A stretch of DNA of 33,451 bases from Alterirhizorhabdus solaris (lineage in GTDB: Bacteria; Pseudomonadota; Alphaproteobacteria; Sphingomonadales; Sphingomonadaceae): assembly GCF_007785815.1 (NCBI RefSeq), contig NZ_VNIM01000041.1:1-33451 (forward strand). Reading direction: 5' to 3'. Positions within the stretch are counted from its first letter, which is position 1. The number at the start of each line of letters is the position of its first letter. Below are positions 17,820 to 25,150 of the stretch, in pieces. The notes beneath the pieces are model-generated. The model had not been told where the DNA came from, ran no database searches, and saw nothing but the letters and a program-made list of their open reading frames with translations. The position numbers were made by a program, and so were the translations under genes.

Positions 17820-19073
17820 TCAGATGACGAAGAAGCCGTGGGTGCCGTCGCGTTCGAGCTGGGCGACGAGGCCGTATTCCCAGTCGAGATAGGCCTGCAT
17901 GGCGGCGGCGGGATTGTCCGTGCCCTCATAGGGACGGCGGTAGCGACCCTCGCGCGAGCGGGGCGGGACGGCGTGGGGATCGCCCGTCTCGGTCGCGCCG
18001 GAGGGGGCGGCGAGGACGAGCACCTCCCACCCCAGTTGCGCCAGCCACGAGGCGGTCATCGCCGCGCGCGCGCCGGCCTGCCCGCCGGGGGCGGCATCGG
18101 CCAGTACGATCCGCGCGCCGCGCACCGGGACGAAGTGATCCGCCTCCTGCACCAGTTGCCCGCCCGGCGCAGACCGGAAGCCGGCGAGGTGGCCGGCGGC
18201 ATATTCCTCGGGCGTGCGCACGTCGAAGCGGTAGAGCGTGCGGGCTTCGTCGGCGGCGAGATGCGCCAGTTCGGCCGCGTCGATGTGGCGCACCCCGGCG
18301 CGATAGGCGACGGCGCGGGCGCGGGCGCACGCCTCGTCGGCGGCGGTGCCGGGGACGTCGGGGAAGCGGCGGTCGCTGCCGTGGGCCAGCGTCTGCCCGG
18401 CCAGCGTCCACCCGATCGTGCCGTTGCGCAGCGCCACCACCCGGTTGGGCAACCCCGCGTTGATGAGCGACTGCGTGCCGATGATGCTGCGGGTGCGGCC
18501 GGCGCAGTTGACGATGATCGTGGTCGCCGGATCGGGCGCGATCGCCGGCGCGCGCAGTACCAGTTCGGCCCCCGGCACGCTGATGCCGCCGGGGATGCTC
18601 ATCGTGGCGTGCTCGTCGAACCGGCGGGCATCGAGGATGGCGATGTCGGCCTTGGCGTCGATCAGCGCCTGCACTTCGGGCGCGGACAGCGAGGGGGTGT
18701 GGCGGTTGTGCTCGACCAGTTCGCCGAATGCCTTGGCGTAGCTGTTCACGTCCTCGAACAGCTCGTACCCGGCTACCCGCCAGCCGGCGAGGCCACCCGC
18801 CAGCAGGGTGACGCGCGTATAGCCGAGCCCGCGGAAGCGATCGGCGGCGGGGGCGGCCAGCCCCTCGCCGTCGTCATACAGCACGACGGCCACATCCTTG
18901 CGCGGCAGCCGGGCGGCGGCCTCGATGTCGATGCGGTCGGGCGGCAGCTGGCTGGCGAACAGCGGGTGGCCGGTAGCGAAGGCCGCCTCGTCGCGCACGT
19001 CGATCAGCGCGATCTCGTCCCGCGCGATCAGCGCGGCGCGGACGGCCTGCGGGGTGGTCGTGCCGACGTTCAT
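17820..19073 (-). CDS. Triple-rhodanese-domain sulfurtransferase
   Basis: 417 residues, no signal peptide, so cytosolic. There are three rhodanese-like repeats: about 5-105 (IALIDVRDEAAFATGHP, then LLAGGLAGW), 127-228 (IAILDARRFDEH, then ALRNGTIGW) and 260-358 (YRFDVRTPEEYAAGHLAGF). Only the middle repeat has the active-site cysteine, Cys190 in VNCAGRTR. The first has VVLYDDGEG and the third VLADAAPGG at that place, so both are catalytically silent. Rhodaneses carry sulfane sulfur as a persulfide on the cysteine. Start and stop are tied to its neighbours: ATGA with the dioxygenase upstream, 22 nt to the monooxygenase downstream. In this operon it probably takes sulfur from a thiol or persulfide intermediate. 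Confidence 0.9.
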   Translation of the reverse strand: MNVGTTTPQAVRAALIARDEIALIDVRDEAAFATGHPLFASQLPPDRIDIEAAARLPRKDVAVVLYDDGEGLAAPAADRFRGLGYTRVTLLAGGLAGWRVAGYELFEDVNSYAKAFGELVEHNRHTPSLSAPEVQALIDAKADIAILDARRFDEHATMSIPGGISVPGAELVLRAPAIAPDPATTIIVNCAGRTRSIIGTQSLINAGLPNRVVALRNGTIGWTLAGQTLAHGSDRRFPDVPGTAADEACARARAVAYRAGVRHIDAAELAHLAADEARTLYRFDVRTPEEYAAGHLAGFRSAPGGQLVQEADHFVPVRGARIVLADAAPGGQAGARAAMTASWLAQLGWEVLVLAAPSGATETGDPHAVPPRSREGRYRRPYEGTDNPAAAMQAYLDWEYGLVAQLERDGTHGFFVI

Positions 19074-19669
19074 GCGATCAGCGCCGGCAGATCGGCATAG
19101 CCAGAGACGAACGGTTTTTCCCGCCCGCTGCGATCGTAGGTCGCGCGGTTCACCGTGCCGATATCCGCGCCATAGACGTGGATGCTGACCGAAACCCGCG
19201 CATCATAGGCGTTGGCGACGCGGTGGATGTCGCCGACCGCGGGGGAGAAGGCCTCCACCTCGCCGGTATCGAGCACGCGCATCGGCCCCTGCGGGCGGAT
19301 CGCGCCTTCCTCGTCACGTACGAAACTCTCGACCAGTTCGGCGCCGCGCAACACGCCGACCAGCCCCCACACGCGATGATCGTGGACCGGCGTCGATTGC
19401 CCAGGCCCCCATACGAAGCTGACGACGGAGAACCGCCCGGCCGGATCGCGATGCAGCAGATATTGGCGGTAGCGGTCGGGGTCCGGTACGGCATAGGCGG
19501 GCGGCAACCAGTCGTCCTCGCGCACGAGGCGGGCGAGCAGGTGCCCTGCCCTTTCGAGGATCTCGCCCTCGTCACGCGGGCTGGCGAGGATGCCCCCCAC
19601 GGCATCGACGAAATCCTCGAAGCGGGCGATGTCCACGGCGGCGGGGCGGATGGCGGACTGCGCGTTCAT
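19070..19669 (-). CDS. Thiol dioxygenase (cysteine / 3-mercaptopropionate dioxygenase family)
   Basis: 199 residues, cupin fold. The iron ligands are His96, His98 (PVHDHRVWG) and His149 (VGDIHRV). A Ser-His-Tyr triad is present at Ser162, His164 and Tyr166 (SIHVYG). At the position of the substrate-carboxylate arginine of mammalian cysteine dioxygenase (YTRN), this protein has Gln69 in YRQYLLH. That resembles bacterial Gln-type enzymes such as Azotobacter 3-mercaptopropionate dioxygenase, judged from memory of the alignments. The reaction is thiol + O2 to sulfinate. It overlaps ssuB upstream and the rhodanese downstream, each by 4 nt. Substrate choice between cysteine, 3-mercaptopropionate and another thiol is open. 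Confidence 0.9.
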   Translation of the reverse strand: MNAQSAIRPAAVDIARFEDFVDAVGGILASPRDEGEILERAGHLLARLVREDDWLPPAYAVPDPDRYRQYLLHRDPAGRFSVVSFVWGPGQSTPVHDHRVWGLVGVLRGAELVESFVRDEEGAIRPQGPMRVLDTGEVEAFSPAVGDIHRVANAYDARVSVSIHVYGADIGTVNRATYDRSGREKPFVSGYADLPALIA

Positions 19670-20448
19670 TCCGCCGCCTCCGCCAGCGGCTGGCCGCCGG
19701 CGACGGTATCCGCATAGCTGCCCGACTGTGTCGCCACGCCCAGCGCGCCGAGCAGGCGGCGGCGCAGATCGCGCACGCTGGCGGTACGGCTGCCGCGTTC
19801 GGCAACGATCCGCTCCTCGAACAGGATGCGGCCCTTGTCGAGCACGACGACGCGATCGGCCAGCGCGATCGCCTCGTCCACGTCGTGCGTCACGATCAGC
19901 ACCGACGGGCGATGGGCGCGCCACAGGTTGAGCACCAGTTCGTGCATCCTGAGCCGGGTGAGCGCGTCGAGCGCCGCGAACGGCTCGTCCAGCAACATCA
20001 GCTGCGGCTCGCGCACCAGCGCGCGGGCCAGCGCGGTGCGCTGCGCCTCCCCGCCCGAGAGCGTGAGCGGCCACGCATCGAGCCGGTGCGACAGGCCGAC
20101 CTCGGCCAGCGCCGCCTCGGCACGGGCGCGCGCGGTGCGGCCGGGCAGGCCGAGCGCGACGTTCTTCCACACCCGTTTCCACGGCAGCAGGCGGGCATCC
20201 TGAAACACCACGGCGCGCGCGCTGGGGATCGTCACCGCCTGCCCGTCGGCCCGGTCCAGCCCGGCCAGCGTGCGCAGCAGCGTCGTCTTGCCGCTGCCCG
20301 AATGGCCGAGCAGCGCGACGAATTCGCCGGCGGCGATATCCAGATCCAGGTCGTCGAGGATCAGGTTGGGGCCGAAGCGACGGCTGAATCCGCGCAGCCG
20401 GACGACGGGGGCAGGCTGGGCGATACCGGGGAAATAAGCGACGGACAT
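19666..20448 (-). CDS. ssuB: Aliphatic sulfonate ABC transporter, ATP-binding subunit
   Basis: 260 residues, cytosolic ATPase. Walker A is GHSGSGKTT (about 48-56), Q-loop VFQDARLLPWKRVWKNVALGL, signature TLSGGEAQR, Walker B LMLLDEPFAALD and H-loop THDVDEA. The LLPW...NVALGL string is characteristic of the nitrate/sulfonate/taurine importer group. Its stop overlaps the thiol dioxygenase start (ATGA), and it begins 4 nt after ssuC. It drives uptake through SsuC of ligand bound by the lipoprotein at 15756-16706. Confidence 0.92.
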   Translation of the reverse strand: MSVAYFPGIAQPAPVVRLRGFSRRFGPNLILDDLDLDIAAGEFVALLGHSGSGKTTLLRTLAGLDRADGQAVTIPSARAVVFQDARLLPWKRVWKNVALGLPGRTARARAEAALAEVGLSHRLDAWPLTLSGGEAQRTALARALVREPQLMLLDEPFAALDALTRLRMHELVLNLWRAHRPSVLIVTHDVDEAIALADRVVVLDKGRILFEERIVAERGSRTASVRDLRRRLLGALGVATQSGSYADTVAGGQPLAEAAE

Positions 20449-20452
20449 GGGA

Positions 20453-21235
20453 TCAGGCCTCCACCAGCTTGGGGCGCCACGCGAGCGCGCGGTCTTCGAC
20501 GGTGCGGATCAGGGTGTCGGCGGCGAGGCCGAGCAGCGCGTAGACCATCAGGCAGACGACGATGATGTCGGTCCGCATGAAATCGCGCGCGTTGTTGACG
20601 AGGAAGCCGAGGCCGGCGCTGGCGTTGATCTGCTCGGCGATCACCAGCATCACGATCGAGATGGTGAGCGCATAGCGCAGCCCCACCAGCAGCGAGGGCA
20701 GCGCACCGGGGAGGATGACGTGGACGATCAGCTGGCGCTGGTCGAGGCCGAAGCTGCGCGCGGCATCCACCAGCCGTCGATCCACACCCCGGATGCCGTT
20801 GTAGAGATTGAGATAGACCGGGAACAGCGTGGCGAAGGCGATCAGCGCCACCTTGGGCGTCTCGCCGATGCCGAACCACACGATGAACAGCGGCGCCAGC
20901 GCGACCACCGGGATGGTCCGCTTGATCTGCATCAGCGGATCGATCAGCGCGTCGCCGCGGCGCGACAGCCGGGCGAGGATACCGAGAACGACGCCGAGCG
21001 ACACGCCGATGCCGAGGCCCAGCGCCACCCGCCAGAAAGAGACGAGCAGGTTGGCCGGCAGTTCGCCCGACCGGATCATCTGCAGCATCGTGACGAGCAC
21101 GGTGGAGGGCGCCGCCAGCGTATGCGCCGGGATCAGGCCGGTGCGCGAGGCCAGTTCCCAGGCGAGGAGGAACAGGACGGGGGACAGCCAGCGCGAACGC
21201 AGCGGCGACAGGAGGGTGGATCGGGCTCTGGTCAT
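20453..21235 (-). CDS. ssuC: Aliphatic sulfonate ABC transporter, permease subunit
   Basis: 260 residues with about six membrane segments (SPVLFLLAWELAS, VALGLGIGVSLGVVLGILA, VALAPLFIVWFGIG, IVVCLMVYALLGLAADTLI). The EAA loop that docks on SsuB is around DAARSFGLDQRQLIVHVILPGALPSLLVGLR. It is the first gene of the sulfur operon. ATG 21235 (protein MTRARSTLL) is chosen because the frame upstream runs through the AT-rich regulatory dyad; no strong ribosome binding site is visible before it. The 31-bp dyad at 21251-21281 ends 15 nt upstream of the start. Confidence 0.9.
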   Translation of the reverse strand: MTRARSTLLSPLRSRWLSPVLFLLAWELASRTGLIPAHTLAAPSTVLVTMLQMIRSGELPANLLVSFWRVALGLGIGVSLGVVLGILARLSRRGDALIDPLMQIKRTIPVVALAPLFIVWFGIGETPKVALIAFATLFPVYLNLYNGIRGVDRRLVDAARSFGLDQRQLIVHVILPGALPSLLVGLRYALTISIVMLVIAEQINASAGLGFLVNNARDFMRTDIIVVCLMVYALLGLAADTLIRTVEDRALAWRPKLVEA

Positions 21236-21250
21236 GCCGGCGTTCGACCA

Positions 21251-21281
21251 GCTTAACTCTACTGTTTCAATAGAGTTTAGC
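21251..21281. promoter_or_regulatory. 31-bp dyad in front of the sulfur operon
   Basis: GCTTAACTCTA and TAGAGTTTAGC are 11-bp inverted arms with one mismatch around a 9-nt spacer. The site is strikingly AT-rich in a GC-rich background and lies 16-46 nt upstream of ssuC. Its size and symmetry suit a dimeric regulator (a LysR-type sulfur regulator would be a natural candidate), or a leader hairpin. No T-tract follows, so it is not a terminator. Confidence 0.6.
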
Positions 21282-21418
21282 TTGCCCCGGCTATGAGGAA
21301 ATCTTGATGCAGTGCGCAAATGCCCGGAAACCGCGATATTCCCACTTCCGTCAGGGCCGGCGCAGAAAGGCTTTAGGGCCACGAAGATCGGCTGTCCGCA
21401 CCCCGCCCCGCGGCGGAA

Positions 21419-21441
21419 ATGTCACGACACAAAAGTGACGT
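21419..21441. promoter_or_regulatory. Dyad upstream of the TonB receptor-GDPD pair
   Basis: ATGTCAC and GTGACGT are inverted with one mismatch around 9 nt (core GTCAC-N9-GTGAC perfect), 80-103 nt before the receptor start. A weak promoter-like pair ACGACA (21424-21429) and TGTAAC (21447-21452), 17 nt apart, overlaps it. It does not fit a Pho box, which has direct repeats. Confidence 0.45.
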
Positions 21442-21521
21442 GGTGGTGTAACCGGGCCGTCTCCCACCCTGTCTAGCGCCACCCGCAACGGCCGATCCGG
21501 CCGACACGGGGGCGCACACAC

Positions 21522-23936
21522 ATGATCTTCACCACGGCTCGACCGGCCTTCCTGCTCGCCGGCGTCGCGCTGGCCGCGCTCGTGGCGACCGGCCCGGCCC
21601 GGGCGGCCGACACCGCGCCGGCGATCGACACCGCGGCCGATGTCGGCACGGGCGACGCGGCGGGCAGCGACACGATCGTGGTGACCGGGCGCACCACCCG
21701 CTCGGTCACGCAGGTGACGGCGCTGGACATCCAGAAAGTGCTGCCCGGCGTCAGCCCGCTCAAGGCGATCCAGACGCTGCCGGGCGTCACCTTCCTCACC
21801 GCCGATCCGTGGGGCAACAACGAGCAGAACATCTCGCTGTTCGTCCACGGCTTCAACGCGCAGCAGCTGGGCTACACGCTGGACGGCGTGCCGCTGGGCG
21901 ACCAGACCTACGGGAACTACAACGGCCTGTCGCCGCAGCGGGCGATAATCTCAGAAAACGTCGGCCGGGTCACGCTGGCTTCCGGCGCGGGCGATCTTGG
22001 CACCGCCTCCACCAGCAATCTCGGCGGCACGATCGACACCTTTTCCAGCGACCCCACCGCCGACATGCGGGTGAACGTGCAGCAGACGGTGGGCAGCCAC
22101 GACGCGCTGCGCACCTTCGGCCGGATCGACAGCGGCACCTTCGGCAATGGCAACTCGCTCTATGTGTCGGGCGTGCGGCAGAAGGCGCGGGCGTGGGATT
22201 TCCGCGGCAAGCAGGGCGGCTATCAGGCCAACGCCAAGTTCGTGCACGAGGACGCCACCGGCACGCTGACGCTGTACGGCGCCTATTCGGACAAGACCGA
22301 GCCGAACGAGGACGCCACCGTCATCACCGTGGCGAACCGCGCGACGGCGCCCTATACCCGCCCGTTCTTCTATCCCGATTTCGCCGCCGCGCGGGATCAT
22401 CTGGCATCGGGCGCCTACAAGGCCGCCGGATCGAACTATCGCAATTATTACAGCGATGCGCAGCGGACCGACTATCTGGCCTATGCGAAATACGACTGGG
22501 CCGTGAGCGACAAGGTTCGCTGGAGCAACCAGACCTATTATCATCACAACGACGGCGTGGGCGTGGTGGCCGGGCCGATCGACGTGGCGGGCCTGCCGCA
22601 ATTGTTCTCCTTCTACTTCCCCGCCACCGGCTCGCCCACCAGCGCGGCCAACCTCGCCCGGCTGACGACGCGGTTCGGCGGATCGGGCTTCGCCACCCGC
22701 ACCACCGAATATCGCATCGATCGCGGCGGGCTGATCTCGCGCCTGCAGGTGGAGCTTGGCGATCACAAGGTGGAGCTGGGCGGCTGGTACGAACGGCAGA
22801 GCTCGTCCGCCTACCGCCGCTGGTACGCGCTGGACGTGAACGCGCCCTCCAGCCCCTACACCCGCCCGCGCGACGAGGCAGAGCCGCTCATCACCCAATA
22901 TGGCAGCCAGGTGCGGGTGAACGAATATCAGGCGCACATTCAGGACAGCTGGCGCGTGGTGCCCTCGCTCACCGTGCTGGGCGGGGTGAAGGCCACGATC
23001 CAGAGCGCGACGCAGCGCGTGCCGGTGCAGCCGATCCCCGGATCGTTCACCGGATCGACCGCGCTGCCGGAAGGGCGGATCACCACCAAACGCTTCTTCC
23101 TGCCGCAGATCGGCGCGCTGTGGGACGTGACCGGCGACGAGCAGATCTTCGTCAACGCGCAGAAGAACATCCGCCAGTTCCAGACGAGCGCGGCCGCCGG
23201 CCTTTCTCCCTTCGCACTCGGCAGCCAGGCCGCGTTCGAGCTGTTCCGCGATCAGGTGAAGCCGGAGACGAGCTGGACCTACGAAGCGGGCCTGCGGACC
23301 AGCCGGACCTTCTCGTTCGGGCCGATCACCGGCTTTCAGGGGCAGGTGAGCTATTACCACGTCGATTTCAGCAACCGCCTGCTGGGCATCAGCCCCAACC
23401 CGGCGATCAACGCGATCGTCAGCGGGGCGGCGATCTTGCAGAACGTGGGCAGCGTGCGGACGGACGGCGTGGACATCGCCGGCACGCTGCGGTTCGGCCC
23501 GCACTTCTCTCTGTACAACGCGCTGTCGTACAATAATTCCACCTTCCGCGACGACTATACCTCGGGGGTCACGATCGTGCGGACCGCCGGCAAGAACGTG
23601 CCGGGATCGCCCAAGTGGTTGAACAAGACGGTGGCGACCGCCAACGTCGGCATCTTCGACGCGCAGCTGATCGGCGACTATCTTGGTCGCCGCTTCGCCA
23701 CCTTCACCAACGATCTGTCGGTGCGCGGCTATTATACGGTGTCGGCGCGGCTGGCGGCGCGGGTGCCGCTAGGCGAGAACGGCTTCGTCAAGGACGCGAC
23801 GGTAAGCGTGAACGTGACGAACCTGACCGACAAGAAGGGCACCTCGACGCTCAGCATCGGCGCCGCCTCGGGTACGTTCAACGCCTTCCCGCTGGCGCCG
23901 CGACAGGTGTTCGGCACCGTGAGCCTGGTGTTCTGA
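21522..23936 (+). CDS. TonB-dependent receptor coupled to a phosphodiesterase
   Basis: 804 residues. The signal peptide is FLLAGVALAALVATGPARAAD; the TonB-box-like segment is DTIVVTGRTTRS. The plug carries ISLFVHGFNAQQLGYTLDGVPLGDQTYGNYNGLSP and VTLASGAGDLGTASTSNLGG, and the barrel ends GTVSLVF. A GGGGGCG lies shortly before the ATG. The stop and the next start share one base (TGATG), so receptor and phosphodiesterase are translationally coupled. This suggests the receptor imports a glycerophosphodiester or other phosphodiester that is cleaved in the periplasm. The specificity is inferred from the neighbour alone. Confidence 0.92.
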   Translation: MIFTTARPAFLLAGVALAALVATGPARAADTAPAIDTAADVGTGDAAGSDTIVVTGRTTRSVTQVTALDIQKVLPGVSPLKAIQTLPGVTFLTADPWGNNEQNISLFVHGFNAQQLGYTLDGVPLGDQTYGNYNGLSPQRAIISENVGRVTLASGAGDLGTASTSNLGGTIDTFSSDPTADMRVNVQQTVGSHDALRTFGRIDSGTFGNGNSLYVSGVRQKARAWDFRGKQGGYQANAKFVHEDATGTLTLYGAYSDKTEPNEDATVITVANRATAPYTRPFFYPDFAAARDHLASGAYKAAGSNYRNYYSDAQRTDYLAYAKYDWAVSDKVRWSNQTYYHHNDGVGVVAGPIDVAGLPQLFSFYFPATGSPTSAANLARLTTRFGGSGFATRTTEYRIDRGGLISRLQVELGDHKVELGGWYERQSSSAYRRWYALDVNAPSSPYTRPRDEAEPLITQYGSQVRVNEYQAHIQDSWRVVPSLTVLGGVKATIQSATQRVPVQPIPGSFTGSTALPEGRITTKRFFLPQIGALWDVTGDEQIFVNAQKNIRQFQTSAAAGLSPFALGSQAAFELFRDQVKPETSWTYEAGLRTSRTFSFGPITGFQGQVSYYHVDFSNRLLGISPNPAINAIVSGAAILQNVGSVRTDGVDIAGTLRFGPHFSLYNALSYNNSTFRDDYTSGVTIVRTAGKNVPGSPKWLNKTVATANVGIFDAQLIGDYLGRRFATFTNDLSVRGYYTVSARLAARVPLGENGFVKDATVSVNVTNLTDKKGTSTLSIGAASGTFNAFPLAPRQVFGTVSLVF

Positions 23937-25024
23937 TGACGACGCGCAGGCAGGCGCTCGTCGGCGCGGGGGCGGCCTTGCTCGCCCCCGCGCTTGTCCG
24001 CGCGGCGGGGGTGGAGCCGAGGCCGAAGCCGCTTGTGTTCGCGCATCGCGGCGCATCGGCGTTGCGTCCGGAACATACGCTGGCCGCCTATGCCAAGGCG
24101 ATCGCCGACGGCGCCGACTATATCGAGCCGGATCTGGTGGCGACGAAGGACGGCGTTCTCGTCGCCCGTCACGAGAACGACATCACCGGAACCACCGATG
24201 TCGCCCGAAGGCCCGACTTCGCCGCCCGCCGCACGCGCAAGACGATCGACGGCGAGGCGTTGACCGGCTGGTTCACCGAGGACTTCACGCTCGCCGAACT
24301 GAAGACGCTGCGCGCGGTGGAGCGGCTGGGCGCGGTACGGCCGGAGAGTGCGCGCTACGACGGGCAGTTCCAGATCGTCAGCTTCGACGAGATCGTCGAC
24401 TTCGTCGCGGCCGAGGCGGCGGCGCGCGGGCGGACGATCGGGCTGGTGCCGGAACTGAAGCACTCGACCTATTTCGCCGGGATCGGCCTGCCGCTGGAGG
24501 ACCGTTTCGTCGCGATGCTCGCCGCGCACGACTACACCCGACGCGCGCCGGTGGAGGTGCAGTCGTTCGAGGTCGCCCCGTTACGCGCGTTGCGCCGCCG
24601 GATCGGACGGCCGGGCAACGTGCGGCTGATGCAACTGATCGGCGATCCCGCGATGCGCCCGGCGGATGGCGGCGCCGCCAGCTACGGTGCGATGACCACG
24701 CCTGCCGGGCTGCGCGGGATCGCGACCTATGCCGATGTCGTCGCCCCAGCGACGCGCGGCGTGATCCCGCTCGGGCCGGACGGGCGGCTGGCGGCCCCCA
24801 CCCATCTTGTCGCCGACGCCCATGCCGCCGGGCTGCTGGTGCGGGTGTGGACGTTCCGCCCCGAGAACCGCTTCCTGGCCGCCGACTTCCACGACGGGGC
24901 GGGCGAGAACGCGCGCAACCCGGCCGGCTCGATCGCCGAGATCCGCCGCTATCTGGCGACCGGCCTCGACGGTTTCTTCACCGACGACCCCGCGCTCGGC
25001 CGGGCGGCGGTGGACGGGGCCTGA
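23936..25024 (+). CDS. Exported glycerophosphodiester phosphodiesterase (GlpQ type)
   Basis: 362 residues from the ATG that overlaps the receptor stop. The N-terminus TTRRQALVGAGAALLAPALVRAAG has a twin-arginine pair and hydrophobic stretch, so Tat export to the periplasm is likely. Catalytic features are HRGASALRPEHTLAAYAKAI (first His, then Glu), the metal ligands in YIEPDLVATKDG, and the second His in ARHEN; PELKHSTYF, VQSFE and the C-terminal LDGFFTDDP complete the TIM barrel. It hydrolyses glycerophosphodiesters to sn-glycerol 3-phosphate and an alcohol, giving phosphorus, carbon or both. Length is typical of periplasmic GlpQ. Confidence 0.93.
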   Translation: MTTRRQALVGAGAALLAPALVRAAGVEPRPKPLVFAHRGASALRPEHTLAAYAKAIADGADYIEPDLVATKDGVLVARHENDITGTTDVARRPDFAARRTRKTIDGEALTGWFTEDFTLAELKTLRAVERLGAVRPESARYDGQFQIVSFDEIVDFVAAEAAARGRTIGLVPELKHSTYFAGIGLPLEDRFVAMLAAHDYTRRAPVEVQSFEVAPLRALRRRIGRPGNVRLMQLIGDPAMRPADGGAASYGAMTTPAGLRGIATYADVVAPATRGVIPLGPDGRLAAPTHLVADAHAAGLLVRVWTFRPENRFLAADFHDGAGENARNPAGSIAEIRRYLATGLDGFFTDDPALGRAAVDGA

Positions 25025-25150
25025 CCCGACGCGCATGCGGCGGTGACAGGCCGGCGCCGCCACGCTATTGATCCATGCTAGTCGCCCGGCTGACGGGACC
25101 GCCTGCCGGGCACCGGCGTTGATGCGGCGAGACAGATCGGGAGCCGCACA

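Noticed and set aside
21419-21441. A PhoB (Pho box) site ahead of the receptor-GDPD genes
   Set aside because: Pho boxes are direct repeats of a CTGTCAT-like unit; this is an inverted repeat with only one TGTCA per strand.
25025-25150. Possible terminator between the GDPD and CYTH-CHAD genes
   Set aside because: GGCGG/CCGCC complementarity is short, with a long loop and no T-tract; not better than chance at this GC content.
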